From Sulfuricurvum sp. 17-40-25 (GTDB taxonomy: Bacteria; Campylobacterota; Campylobacteria; Campylobacterales; Sulfurimonadaceae): a stretch of DNA of 64,000 nt. The first letter of the stretch is position 1. Every line of letters starts with the position of its first letter. A program made the translations under genes and the position numbers. This document shows positions 8,703 through 17,914 of this stretch, one piece after another. The stretch is taken from positions 26,523 through 90,522 of the forward strand of contig NCIJ01000015.1 in the NCBI GenBank assembly GCA_002282015.1, read 5' to 3'. Below the pieces are notes generated by a model. It had not been told where the DNA came from. It saw only the letters and a program-made list of their open reading frames with translations, and ran no database searches.

Positions 8703-9470
8703 TTATTTATCTATCTCTTGTTTTAATTTACTCATTCCACTTATTGCTGCATCCCTCATAAAGAAGTAATCTATGCCATAAGCTAAAAAAGTGCAACCTT
8801 GATCTATTTTATCTTGCAATTTTTTTGGATCAGTATCGACTACATGAAAACCTGAAGGCAAATTGTATTCTTTGCATCTATTGAGTACTCGTGCAACTGC
8901 ATTTTGCACATCAGTTCTTTCAAATTCTCCCGGGTATCCCATAGAACCGGATAAATCATATGGACCTATTATTGTTCCATCTATTCCATCCACTTGCACT
9001 ATCTCATCTATATTATTAACAGCTTCAATATGTTCTATTTGGGCTATTATGACTAGATCTTCATTAACCCATTTTTTATATTCTTCAAACTTTGTACCAT
9101 ATTTTGTGGCACGATAAAGTCCTACCCCCCTTTTACCTATCGGAGGGTATTTTGCATAATTGACCGCTTGAATAGCATCTTCTTTCGAGCATACCATAGG
9201 CACTATAATACCATCAGCTCCCATATCTAAAACTCTTTTTATAACAACTTCTTCATTTTTACTGACTCTTACAAGCGCTTTCATATTATTTGCTTGAATC
9301 GTTCGAATTAAGTTTTCAGTTGTTTCTAAATCTGTAGAAGTGTGTTCTATATCTATCACAAGCCATTCAAATCCAGCCAGTGCCATAACCTCGACACTGA
9401 TAGGATTGCCAATCATTATCCAGCTTCCTATAGTGAGGGTGTTATTTTTGAGTTTATTTTTTAAAGACAC
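8703..9470 (-). CDS. HpcH/HpaI-family pyruvate-dependent class II aldolase
   Basis: A 255-residue aldolase. Residues matching the HpaI active site are present at matching spacing: His43 (DIEH), Arg68, metal ligands Glu146 (QIEH) and Asp172 (GPYDLSGSMG). The family reversibly joins pyruvate to an aldehyde, giving a 4-hydroxy-2-keto acid. The GTG start has AAGG seven bases upstream and overlaps the flippase gene by 17 bases. Aromatic catabolism genes are absent; the partner is a CMP-sugar synthetase, so it probably builds a 3-deoxy-2-ulosonic acid. That biosynthetic role is inference. Confidence 0.8.
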   Translation of the reverse strand: MSLKNKLKNNTLTIGSWIMIGNPISVEVMALAGFEWLVIDIEHTSTDLETTENLIRTIQANNMKALVRVSKNEEVVIKRVLDMGADGIIVPMVCSKEDAIQAVNYAKYPPIGKRGVGLYRATKYGTKFEEYKKWVNEDLVIIAQIEHIEAVNNIDEIVQVDGIDGTIIGPYDLSGSMGYPGEFERTDVQNAVARVLNRCKEYNLPSGFHVVDTDPKKLQDKIDQGCTFLAYGIDYFFMRDAAISGMSKLKQEIDK

Positions 9471-10956
9471 CGATCAACCTTATTGTAACAAGCTTAATTT
9501 CATTTCTGTTAGTTGCAAAAACTTTTGGAAAAATATATGCTGCTATGGTAACTAAAAATATATATACTAAAGATGAAGTGCAAAGGCGTATATAGATATT
9601 ATCAGAGACTGTACTGATATGGGTTGCTATATATGCCATTACAATAAAAAAACCAATCGAATATACTTGGTGCCAGACAAAGGGTTTCATCTTAAAATCT
9701 AAAAACTTAGCATTAAAATAGAGCTGAATATTTGTTACAATGAATTGAATGATAACCATTTTTAAGGCTAAACCTATTGCCCCAAGATTTAAAAAGTAAA
9801 TAAACAATCCTGTAAAAAGAAGTCCAAAAAGCATCGAAAAAATACCTATATTTCGATAAAGTTTTGTTTGACCTGTTGCATAGAAAATTGACCCACTGAG
9901 TTGTCCGTATGTTTGATGGAGAGGGTAAAAAGCCATAATTACTAATACCCAATAGGCATCTTTAAACTTTCCATCTGTAAAAATAGCCAATATATTTTCA
10001 CTTTGAAATGATAAAAATATCCCGAAGAAAGCGGCTATGCTATAAAGCATAGGAATGTATCGATAAAAATTATTGCGCATTTGCTCTATGTTCTTCTCTT
10101 CATATGACTTGCTAAACTCTCGTGTAATAATTGGTGTCATGGCACTGGTAAATAAAAAACTAGCAGCAACGATTGAGTAAGCTAATCCATAAAATCCGCT
10201 CTGTATAGAGCCACCCATTTTTTGCAAAAGCCAAATATCCAAAAAACCGACACCTAAGCCAACTGTAGAATATACAACCAAAGGGGAAGAAAAATGGAAA
10301 AACTCTCTACCAATTTGTTTAAATCCAAAACGAAGCGTTAGTAAATGGCGATTAAAGATATTACTTTTAACGAATAAAAGTCCAACAATGGTAATAAAAG
10401 CAACCATTGAAATGTAGTGAAAATAAAAATAATGTGTTAAATCAAAAGCGGTATAAGAGACGAAATAAAGTAATAAACAAAGTGAAAGAATTTTATGAAT
10501 GATTTTAAGCCATTCTACCGATACGGTCAAAGCATTCGCATCGGAAATTTTGATGAACATCTGAGTGATCCATGTCAGTATTCCAAAGCTAAGCCCCATA
10601 TAAATATAGTTATTTGGAATACCTGGGAAAAGGGTATCCGTGTATTTTAAAGTATTAATCGAATAGATAAACAGTACGATTAAAAAGCTTACAACTAATA
10701 TGTAAAACATATAAAAAGTGATCAGTTCTTTTCTTTTTTGATTGGCGGACAATTTGGTGAAAAATGCGATAGAAGTGCCTGTATCAAGAAAACCGATTAT
10801 TTGAGTATAAAATTGTTGCAGAAAACTAAAATGACCATATTGAATAGGCCCCAATGCACTTGGAACAATCATGATAATAATGACTCCTAGCAGTCCATTG
10901 ATGATGTTAGATAAAAGTTTTATCCCGTATCTTTTTTTGAGGCTATCTTCAGACAA
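9454..10956 (-). CDS. Wzx-type polysaccharide flippase (MATE/MOP superfamily)
   Basis: A 500-residue, very hydrophobic protein with about 12-14 predicted membrane helices and a basic first residue block (KKRYGIKL). The N-terminal segment with SALGPIQYGHFSFLQQF matches the start of O-antigen/teichuronic flippases that move lipid-linked repeat units to the periplasm. The start is TTG, supported by AAGGA five bases upstream. A 51-base gap separates it from the upstream glycosyltransferase gene, the largest gap in the operon. Low sequence conservation is normal for Wzx, so the substrate is not readable. Confidence 0.75.
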   Translation of the reverse strand: MSEDSLKKRYGIKLLSNIINGLLGVIIIMIVPSALGPIQYGHFSFLQQFYTQIIGFLDTGTSIAFFTKLSANQKRKELITFYMFYILVVSFLIVLFIYSINTLKYTDTLFPGIPNNYIYMGLSFGILTWITQMFIKISDANALTVSVEWLKIIHKILSLCLLLYFVSYTAFDLTHYFYFHYISMVAFITIVGLLFVKSNIFNRHLLTLRFGFKQIGREFFHFSSPLVVYSTVGLGVGFLDIWLLQKMGGSIQSGFYGLAYSIVAASFLFTSAMTPIITREFSKSYEEKNIEQMRNNFYRYIPMLYSIAAFFGIFLSFQSENILAIFTDGKFKDAYWVLVIMAFYPLHQTYGQLSGSIFYATGQTKLYRNIGIFSMLFGLLFTGLFIYFLNLGAIGLALKMVIIQFIVTNIQLYFNAKFLDFKMKPFVWHQVYSIGFFIVMAYIATHISTVSDNIYIRLCTSSLVYIFLVTIAAYIFPKVFATNRNEIKLVTIRLIGVFKK

Positions 10957-11007
10957 TTAGGTCCTTCATGTTCAAATATTAGATTTTAATAACAATATTA
11001 GAATATT

Positions 11008-12171
11008 TCATTTATCTAATATGGATACAAGAACATTCCAAATGCTTTTTTTGTCAAAAACATCTGATTTTTCATAGATGAGGTAGTCTAATAAATAATT
11101 TTCATATCCACTTGTATTTTCTAACTCTAGATCTATCTCCTCTTTTAGTGAGACAGTTTTATCGATGTAAATCAATTTTTTACGAGTTGAATTGGCAAAA
11201 GATTTTGCGTAAGATTCAAAAAATAAAACTTCAGTCATCATAAAAAATATGAATGGTTTATGATAAATTATTGGATATGAAATAGCAGTTGTTGCTTCAC
11301 AAATACAAAATTCACAATATTTTACAAGAGTATTTGTCTTGTACTTATAGTAAGAAAATCCGTTAAACTCTCCTTCGTTTTCTGTCAACAATAGAGAGGT
11401 AGGGTGAGCTGCTATTATAACTTTTAAATTGTATTCATTTTCTAAAAAAGTCAAAAAGTCAAAAAGCTTTTTGTAATAAGACTTTTTATCAATCGTATGC
11501 TTGATATCTAATGTAATGTAGTCTGAGGCATCAGCAACGCTAGTGTCAATATATACTATATATTTTTCAATTTCATTATTATTTTCCATTGATGTACAGG
11601 TCGAAATAATATTTTCAATATCCATAGTATGTGCGTGGACTATTTTTGTATATTTTCCAAGCACGCCACTTTTATGTAAATATTCGACATTTTTTTTTGA
11701 TCCTGCCAATAAAAGGTTTACTTTTGGGAAAAAACAACTGAATATAATTCTTTTTAACAATAGTTTAGCAATATTAGGTATATTAAAAACTGAATATGCT
11801 AAAGAGCTAAAAACTGGCGGGATAATATTCGTTGCATATTGTATTTGTTGTATTAGAGGATAACGTTGATGTATAAATCTCATTATTTTTAATGTTTTTA
11901 AGTCGTTGGGTAGGATGGGAAATAATCTATCATTATCTGAAGTTATTAATACATCTAAAATAACTTTCAATTCATCTAAAGACTTTATTTCATGATAACC
12001 ATTGAAGTAAAATGGCTTCATATCAGGTAGCTTAAGATACAGATTATCATAGTAGATGAAGGACAAGTTGAGTAAATAGACTTCAATATTAGATTTTAAA
12101 ATCTGTTTTAATCCAAAACGATCATAATCCCTTTCTGTGAAGATATGAGAATATAGATATATTATTTTCAT
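11008..12171 (-). CDS. probable GT-B-fold glycosyltransferase, not recognised to family
   Basis: A 387-residue protein I cannot place in a named family. It starts with a short hydrophobic strand and ER/DRFGLKQ, as in glycosyltransferases, and has a later VIIAAHPTSLL strand near residue 260 followed by CEATTAISYP and KPFIFF, which resemble the donor-binding half of GT-B enzymes such as polysialyl- or CDP-glycerol-type transferases. It is strongly AT-rich and carries a run of nine A in the coding strand (11690-11698 complement). It overlaps the upstream SDR gene by 4 bases. Transfer of an acidic sugar is a guess from context. Confidence 0.45.
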   Translation of the reverse strand: MKIIYLYSHIFTERDYDRFGLKQILKSNIEVYLLNLSFIYYDNLYLKLPDMKPFYFNGYHEIKSLDELKVILDVLITSDNDRLFPILPNDLKTLKIMRFIHQRYPLIQQIQYATNIIPPVFSSLAYSVFNIPNIAKLLLKRIIFSCFFPKVNLLLAGSKKNVEYLHKSGVLGKYTKIVHAHTMDIENIISTCTSMENNNEIEKYIVYIDTSVADASDYITLDIKHTIDKKSYYKKLFDFLTFLENEYNLKVIIAAHPTSLLLTENEGEFNGFSYYKYKTNTLVKYCEFCICEATTAISYPIIYHKPFIFFMMTEVLFFESYAKSFANSTRKKLIYIDKTVSLKEEIDLELENTSGYENYLLDYLIYEKSDVFDKKSIWNVLVSILDK

Positions 12172-12938
12172 AAACTAAACCCATCATCGACAATAATATT
12201 TTGGCCATTCACATATTTGGACATATCTGAAAGAAGATAGACAAGCGTTCCGCGTAAATCTTCTGCGTCTAGCATTCCTTTTGAGGAAGCCAGCTTGTTG
12301 TATTTATCTAAAAAATCTTGCGGTTGATTATTAAGAATTCCGCCAGGGCTTATTGCGTTAACTCGAATATTCATCTCTTTGAAATATTTTGCCATATATT
12401 TGGTCAAATGGATCAAGGCTGATTTGATTGCGGCATATTCTATGGGCATACTCATAGTTGTCCCCTCATATATTTCAAATCTTGGGGCTATTACTCCATA
12501 AATTGAGGAGATATTGATGATATTTCCATAGCCTTGTTTTTGGAAGTAGTGTGCTATTTGTTGGCTTGCTAAAAAATAACCGCCAAGATTGAGATTAAGA
12601 TTTTCACAGAAATCTTCATATTCGACATCAAAAAAGTTTCTGCCATAGCGTTTGTTCCGGGGATATGCATTATTGACAAAGGCATCAATACGCCCATATT
12701 TATTATCCAAGTGGACAATCATGTGCTGTAATGATTCTTTTGATGTGATGTCTAATAATACAAAATCAATATTTTTTGTATTTAACTCTTTTGATAACTT
12801 ATCTTTGACCTGGTTACCTATACCTTCATTAATATCAGCGATAATAGCGATACCGTTTTGTGAGACTATGGCCTGTACAAACTCTTTACCGATGAGTCCT
12901 GCTCCACCGGTAATGATAATGACTTTATTTTCTAACAT
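12168..12938 (-). CDS. short-chain dehydrogenase/reductase
   Basis: A 256-residue classical SDR: cofactor motif GGAGLIG (11-17), the INISS strand with Ser144-Ser145, and catalytic Tyr168-x3-Lys172 in YAAIK. The C-terminus ending in GQNIIVDDGFSL is the usual SDR tail. PtmA-type SDRs of this kind occur in flagellin-glycan (nonulosonate) clusters of Campylobacter, where they sit beside PtmE-like and aminotransferase genes as here. It probably reduces or oxidises a sugar keto group. Its start shares one base with the stop of the upstream gene. Confidence 0.8.
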   Translation of the reverse strand: MLENKVIIITGGAGLIGKEFVQAIVSQNGIAIIADINEGIGNQVKDKLSKELNTKNIDFVLLDITSKESLQHMIVHLDNKYGRIDAFVNNAYPRNKRYGRNFFDVEYEDFCENLNLNLGGYFLASQQIAHYFQKQGYGNIINISSIYGVIAPRFEIYEGTTMSMPIEYAAIKSALIHLTKYMAKYFKEMNIRVNAISPGGILNNQPQDFLDKYNKLASSKGMLDAEDLRGTLVYLLSDMSKYVNGQNIIVDDGFSL

Positions 12939-14245
12939 TAGTTGTATTTCCTAAATACAGGTTTTATCGGATTACCAATTAAAAGTTTTTCTACTTTATT
13001 GGTCTCGATTGCATATTGTAATACGTTTAATGCTTTTTCAAAGGCTTCTATTGTTTGAGACACTTCGCTTTCCCTATGGGAGAAAGATGGAACAATCCCT
13101 TGCATTAAAATTCCTTGCTTAATCATCTCTTGTTGAAAAAGTGTTCTCATATAATTGTCTTTGAAATAAAAATAGGGGCGACAATCAATACCTGAGATAT
13201 TTACAAATTCAGTCAGTTCAAATTGCCTGGCAAGGGCATTGAAAGCATCTTTTATTTTTTTGCCAGTATCCCATATATGTTTAGTTACGGCATAATTATT
13301 TTGATTCAGAATTTCAATGGTTTTTTGGGCAGCTCTTAGATGATGGGGCTCACCACCATAGGTTGTTGATAATAAAAAAACTCTCTCTTTGTTGTGTTCC
13401 AGCCCACCTAACTCCATGATTTCTTTTTTCCCGACGAGTGCAGAAATGGAATAGCCATTCGCCATTGCTTTTCCAAACGTGGACAAATCAGGTGTGACTC
13501 CGTAAAGATATTGTGCACCTTTGGGATGAAATCTAAATCCACTAACAACTTCATCAAAAATTAATACGATATGCTCTCGTGTACATAGGTCTCTAATAGC
13601 TTGAAGATATCCTTCATTTGGTTCTTCTGTAGCAGCAGGCTCGATAATCAAGCATGCTATTCCCTTCTCTTTATTAAGTTCTATGACGTTTTTGAGATTT
13701 TCGATATCGTTATATTTAAAATGTTTTGTATTGCTTTTTGTTTCTTCTGTGACACCACTGCTAATATCAGTATCTCCAATAAACCAATCATCGATACTAA
13801 AAAAGGGTTGGTCTATGCATCGTAAGACTACTTCTTTGCCGGTATAGGCACGGGAAAGCTTGACTGCTGAAGTTGTTGCATTTGAACCATTTTTGGCGAA
13901 TTTAACCATTTGTGCAGATGGAATCTGCATGCTTATTTGCTCTGCTAATTCTGCCTCTATAAAGGAGGGTCTGATAAAATTCACACCATTGTCTAACTCT
14001 TTTTTTATCACTTCAACGATAGGATCGTATGCATGGCCGAGGATTACCGAAGTAAGGCCCATGCCCCAGTCAACAAATTCATTACCGTCAACATCCCAGA
14101 TTCTTGCACCTTTGCCTTTTACAATAGAATGCGGGCTAAGTTGCGGAAATTGATCATCTCCTTTACTGTACGTGTGCGCACCACCTGGGATTAGTGAAGC
14201 GGCTTTTTTTCTTAATTCATTTGATTTTGCAAAATTTGTTATCAT
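12938..14245 (-). CDS. HemL-like class III aminotransferase/aminomutase
   Basis: A 435-residue PLP enzyme related to glutamate-1-semialdehyde aminomutase. The N-terminal LIPGGAHTYSKG, the KNGSNAT phosphate site near 118-124, the DEVVSGFR motif (Asp231) and the Schiff-base lysine Lys259 in STFGKAMANGY are all visible. Heme-synthesis neighbours are absent, and this type recurs in surface-glycan clusters, where it presumably aminates a sugar or small acyl precursor. True HemL should lie elsewhere in the genome. It overlaps the fused nucleotidyltransferase gene by 4 bases. Substrate unknown. Confidence 0.75.
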   Translation of the reverse strand: MITNFAKSNELRKKAASLIPGGAHTYSKGDDQFPQLSPHSIVKGKGARIWDVDGNEFVDWGMGLTSVILGHAYDPIVEVIKKELDNGVNFIRPSFIEAELAEQISMQIPSAQMVKFAKNGSNATTSAVKLSRAYTGKEVVLRCIDQPFFSIDDWFIGDTDISSGVTEETKSNTKHFKYNDIENLKNVIELNKEKGIACLIIEPAATEEPNEGYLQAIRDLCTREHIVLIFDEVVSGFRFHPKGAQYLYGVTPDLSTFGKAMANGYSISALVGKKEIMELGGLEHNKERVFLLSTTYGGEPHHLRAAQKTIEILNQNNYAVTKHIWDTGKKIKDAFNALARQFELTEFVNISGIDCRPYFYFKDNYMRTLFQQEMIKQGILMQGIVPSFSHRESEVSQTIEAFEKALNVLQYAIETNKVEKLLIGNPIKPVFRKYN

Positions 14246-15957
14246 GTGATATCTCCAAACATGGTATGGTATTCTACATGGGCTTTGTAAAAATCTTCAG
14301 GACGGCCAATATCTACCCAGTAATCATTTATTTTATATATTCCAATTTTTCGCTTTTCTAATAGAAGTTTTTCAAATAAAGATGTTATATCATAGTATTT
14401 GTTTTTTGGTATTTCATTTAATAGATTTGCATTTAATATGTAAACCCCAGCACTTACGCTAAATTTTTTGATTGGTTTTTCTTCAATTGCTGTTATAGTA
14501 TCTGTTGCATCGTACTCAATAACCCCATAGGGGATAGCATGTTGATGTTCAATAGATGCAATAGTGATTTCAAAGTTATTTTTAGTATGAAAGTTAAGCA
14601 TATCCTGAAAATCAACATTCGTTAAAACATCTCCATTCATAACAAAAAATGGGTCTTCTAAAGTTTCGTTTATTAAGCTCAAACATCCAATAGTTCCTAG
14701 TTTTTCAGTCTCAACAAGATAGTTTATACTCACATCAAAACGATTTCCATTATCGAAATAATTAGTGATTTGTTCTGACAAGTGGTTTACGCTGATGTAA
14801 AAAGTATTAAAATTAAAATGTTTAAATTGTTCAATAATCGTTTGTAAGATCGGTTTGTCACCAATTTTGAGCATCGGTTTAGGTGTACTAATAGTAATGT
14901 CTTTTAATCTAGTACCTAATCCTCCAGCCATTAAAATAACTTTGTTTTTGAGGGCCCAATAACTTTTTGTTTTTTGAAATTCTATTAATTCAAGATTTTT
15001 ATTTAGAACAGGTAGATATTTAAATTTTTGCAGTTCTATGATTTCATTATTATCATAATCCTTGCCTGCTTCAATATAATGAAACTTTGTATTTGCTATT
15101 TTAATGACTTGATCATTATTGGTGATGTTTCCATAAATAAGAGACCTGCGTATATCGCTACTAGCTAAAGTTCCTATAACTTTATTGCCATTTATAATAT
15201 AAAGGGAATCACGCTCATCGTCGATTATTTCTTCAAGTTTTTTCATTGCATATCGAAGAGTTTGATTTGATTCGATAAGGTATTTATTCACACTACTCGT
15301 GATAGAGAGGGCTGCTTTCCAGCTAAAATCAACATTCTTATGCAATTCGTAAAAATCTTTAAAAAAATAAAAATCATCAATAGTGTCTAATGTCCATCGA
15401 ATGTAAGAATAATCTATATCATTTTTTAGATGAGAAATTTTAAATGACTCTGGATGCGTATATATATATTTTGTTACATGTTCTTTTTCAGTTTCTTGCT
15501 GCGCATTAAGATAGGCAGTTTTTAGGGCTTTATAACTGAAAACTTCAACGTCTAGCCCATCTGGATAGCTTCTTTCGACAGCATTAGAGGCATAATCGGA
15601 ATGCTCTCTTTGAAAAAGAGATATTACATCATCAATAATCATAGGATCGATAATTGGGCAGTCTCCGGTTAACCTTACAATGATATCAGCATTGTATGCA
15701 GTGGCACAGTCATAAAAACGTTTTAGAACGTTACCTAAGTCGCCTCTATAGCAAGCAATATTATTATCTTCAGCAAAAGATTCCAACGCATCATCTTCCG
15801 AATTAACAGATGTAGCAAGAATTATTTTTTCTATCTTTTTAGATTGCTTAATACGGTCTATTTCATACGCCAAAACAGGTCTTTCGTTGATTTTTTTAAG
15901 AACTTTTCCCGGTAAACGACTTGAACTCATTCGTGCTTGTAAAATGGCGAGAATCAT
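14242..15957 (-). CDS. fused SpsF-like cytidylyltransferase, CBS pair and sugar-1-phosphate nucleotidyltransferase
   Basis: A 571-residue three-part protein. Residues 1-210 are an SpsF/NeuA-like cytidylyltransferase (start ILQARMSSSRLPGKVL, RLTGDCP at 95-101). Residues 215-335 look like a CBS-domain pair (TLRYAMKKLEE, IGTLASSDIRRSLI). Residues 338-571 are a glucose-1-phosphate-type nucleotidyltransferase with AGGLGTRL, KPMLKIGDKPI and NGDVLTNVDF at about 441-450. The CBS plus nucleotidyltransferase half is laid out like Campylobacter PtmE, which makes GDP-glucosamine for legionaminic acid. The SpsF addition would place two activation steps in one chain. The joint is uninterrupted, with no frameshift. 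Confidence 0.75.
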   Translation of the reverse strand: MILAILQARMSSSRLPGKVLKKINERPVLAYEIDRIKQSKKIEKIILATSVNSEDDALESFAEDNNIACYRGDLGNVLKRFYDCATAYNADIIVRLTGDCPIIDPMIIDDVISLFQREHSDYASNAVERSYPDGLDVEVFSYKALKTAYLNAQQETEKEHVTKYIYTHPESFKISHLKNDIDYSYIRWTLDTIDDFYFFKDFYELHKNVDFSWKAALSITSSVNKYLIESNQTLRYAMKKLEEIIDDERDSLYIINGNKVIGTLASSDIRRSLIYGNITNNDQVIKIANTKFHYIEAGKDYDNNEIIELQKFKYLPVLNKNLELIEFQKTKSYWALKNKVILMAGGLGTRLKDITISTPKPMLKIGDKPILQTIIEQFKHFNFNTFYISVNHLSEQITNYFDNGNRFDVSINYLVETEKLGTIGCLSLINETLEDPFFVMNGDVLTNVDFQDMLNFHTKNNFEITIASIEHQHAIPYGVIEYDATDTITAIEEKPIKKFSVSAGVYILNANLLNEIPKNKYYDITSLFEKLLLEKRKIGIYKINDYWVDIGRPEDFYKAHVEYHTMFGDIT

Positions 15958-16844
15958 AAGCGTGAACCTTCCGATATGACATTGAGCAAATTAAGGGTAT
16001 GTGCAGGTGCTATAGGTTGCTGAGAAGACTTAATCATTAAAGCAAAGTTTTGCATTGTTCGTTTAAAAGCTGAAAAAGCGTCCAAACAGTCTGCTTTATA
16101 GTAATCTGTTTCACTGTAAAACTCTATTCGTAATGCTAATGGTGCTTGATCTCCTAGACAATTTATTTCTACCAAAAATCCTTCTTTTGTCTCTATGGTA
16201 AAAGATTCATGCATACAAGCATTTTTTGTGATCTTGATTGGTTCAAAAGGAATAACGCTAAAAATTCCTTCTAACATGTGTATTGAATATTTTTCCCAGC
16301 TTTTTACAATAGTACCTTTAATAAGTTTGATTTTTCCAAAATTACTTAAATCACGTTTGATTGTATCAAGCTCAGGTGAATAGCGTATGCCCGAGCAAGT
16401 CATAAGTTGAGCTTGTTCCAAATAGGGTTTAAAATAATCTAATTCATCTTTATCTAAGGATAAAGGCTTGTCTATAAATACATATTTTCCTGCTTTCAGA
16501 AATGGAGAAGAAATTTCTTTATGACTTTGCCAATCATCTCTTGCAATAATGACAGCATCTATGTGTTCAATCATATCAATATAGTTTTTGACTATATTGG
16601 CTATGTTAGATGCTTTAGCTATTTTTTTGCTATCGCTGATATTTTGAGTCCATATATGTGTTATTTTAGCTTCACAAATACCGAAATCCGAAATGTCTCT
16701 AGCTTTTAGATAGGTATGAATATTGGTCCACCCAGATTCTAGCATTCCATCTTCATCATAGCCATTGAAAACAGCAGAAAAAGAGTATGGATGGCCATTC
16801 CCTTCACTCAATCCTATCATCCCTATTTTAATCATGTTAGACAA
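15954..16844 (-). CDS. Gfo/Idh/MocA-family oxidoreductase
   Basis: A 296-residue NAD(P)-dependent sugar oxidoreductase. The N-terminal IGMIGLSEGNGH is a modified Rossmann motif with an insertion, AVIIARDDWQSH corresponds to the second strand region, and VFIDKPLSLD is the family's EKPxx motif carrying the catalytic lysine (about residue 145). The C-terminal beta domain appears short, since the family usually reaches 330 residues. Coupled by 4 and 8 bases to its neighbours between a NeuB-like synthase and a PtmE-like fusion, it probably oxidises or reduces a sugar intermediate. Confidence 0.7.
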   Translation of the reverse strand: MSNMIKIGMIGLSEGNGHPYSFSAVFNGYDEDGMLESGWTNIHTYLKARDISDFGICEAKITHIWTQNISDSKKIAKASNIANIVKNYIDMIEHIDAVIIARDDWQSHKEISSPFLKAGKYVFIDKPLSLDKDELDYFKPYLEQAQLMTCSGIRYSPELDTIKRDLSNFGKIKLIKGTIVKSWEKYSIHMLEGIFSVIPFEPIKITKNACMHESFTIETKEGFLVEINCLGDQAPLALRIEFYSETDYYKADCLDAFSAFKRTMQNFALMIKSSQQPIAPAHTLNLLNVISEGSRL

Positions 16845-17898
16845 TATCCTCAGACGTTAATATATGATCATACTGGAGATCTTTATTAACTGTTCTCCCG
16901 ATGACAAAATTACTCATTTCCGGATCAAACCCTCCGCCAGGTCTTTTATAGTCTATGTCATCTGCTTGGATAACATCTCCGGTGTGCAGATTCTTTGTTA
17001 GTACAATACTTCTTCTAAACTCTCTTTTTTTCTCATTACTTTCTGTTGCACTGATTCTAAAGGATCCCATGGCTTCTGCAATTCTTTTTGAACCCTCTAT
17101 AATCTGTAGCATTTCATCTTTGGTAGCAGAAACTTTATGATCCCATCCTTCCATATTTTTGTCCAAAGTAAAATGCTTTTCGATTAAACATACGCCCAAT
17201 GCTACTGAGGCTAAGGGGATAATGGTACCAAGTGTGTGATCAGAAAATCCTACTGGGTATTCAGGATACGCTCTCATGAGGGTTTTTATATTGTTAAGAT
17301 TGACATCCTTGTCTTCTGGAGGATATGTTGAAACACAATGAAGTATGACAATATTTTTATTGCCTGTATTTTCTATCGTTTTGACAGCCTTGTCGATTTC
17401 ATGTAATTCGCTTAATCCTGTAGCAATCACCATCGGTTTCCCTTTTTCAGCTAAGTATTCCAAGAAAGGGTAGTTATTTAAATCCATTGAAGCCACTTTG
17501 ATAAATGGAGTGTTGAGTTTATCCACCAAGAAATCGGCTTCCTTTTTACTAAAGGGTGTTGAAGTACAGTCGATATCCAGTTCATCAGCAAACTTTTTCA
17601 TCTCAAAAAGTTCTTCTTCTGAAATGGAATAGGCTTCTACAATCTCTTCGAGTGTATAGTCGCTACGATCACGATAATCATCGGCAATAAAATAGTTGTC
17701 ATCATATTTTTTTCGCGCAAAAATGGTATCTTTTGACCAACTTTGAAACTTTACACAATCTGCACCAGCCTCCTTGGCTTCTCGTATCAGTTTTTTGGCC
17801 AACTCCATGTTTCCATTATGATTGGAACCTAATTCCGCAATGATGTATGGAGTACAAAAATTGAAAACTTTTTTTGTAGCTGTTAATTGCATAGCCAT
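16837..17898 (-). CDS. neuB: NeuB-family nonulosonic acid synthase (sialic/legionaminic/pseudaminic type)
   Basis: A PEP-dependent synthase that condenses phosphoenolpyruvate with a six-carbon amino sugar to form a nine-carbon acid. Visible are IIAELGSNHNGNM, KVASMDLNN, ATGLSE, HCVSTYP, GFSDHTLG and EKHFTLDK, the full NeuB barrel signature, then a C-terminal SAF (antifreeze-like) domain over the last 60 residues. ATG 17898 is preferred over TTG 17904: AAAAAGG lies seven bases upstream. The exact product cannot be read; the neighbouring LegB/LegC-like genes favour a di-amino sugar such as legionaminic acid. Confidence 0.85.
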   Translation of the reverse strand: MAMQLTATKKVFNFCTPYIIAELGSNHNGNMELAKKLIREAKEAGADCVKFQSWSKDTIFARKKYDDNYFIADDYRDRSDYTLEEIVEAYSISEEELFEMKKFADELDIDCTSTPFSKKEADFLVDKLNTPFIKVASMDLNNYPFLEYLAEKGKPMVIATGLSELHEIDKAVKTIENTGNKNIVILHCVSTYPPEDKDVNLNNIKTLMRAYPEYPVGFSDHTLGTIIPLASVALGVCLIEKHFTLDKNMEGWDHKVSATKDEMLQIIEGSKRIAEAMGSFRISATESNEKKREFRRSIVLTKNLHTGDVIQADDIDYKRPGGGFDPEMSNFVIGRTVNKDLQYDHILTSEDIV

Positions 17899-17914
17899 AA
17901 ACAAGCCTTTTTAT

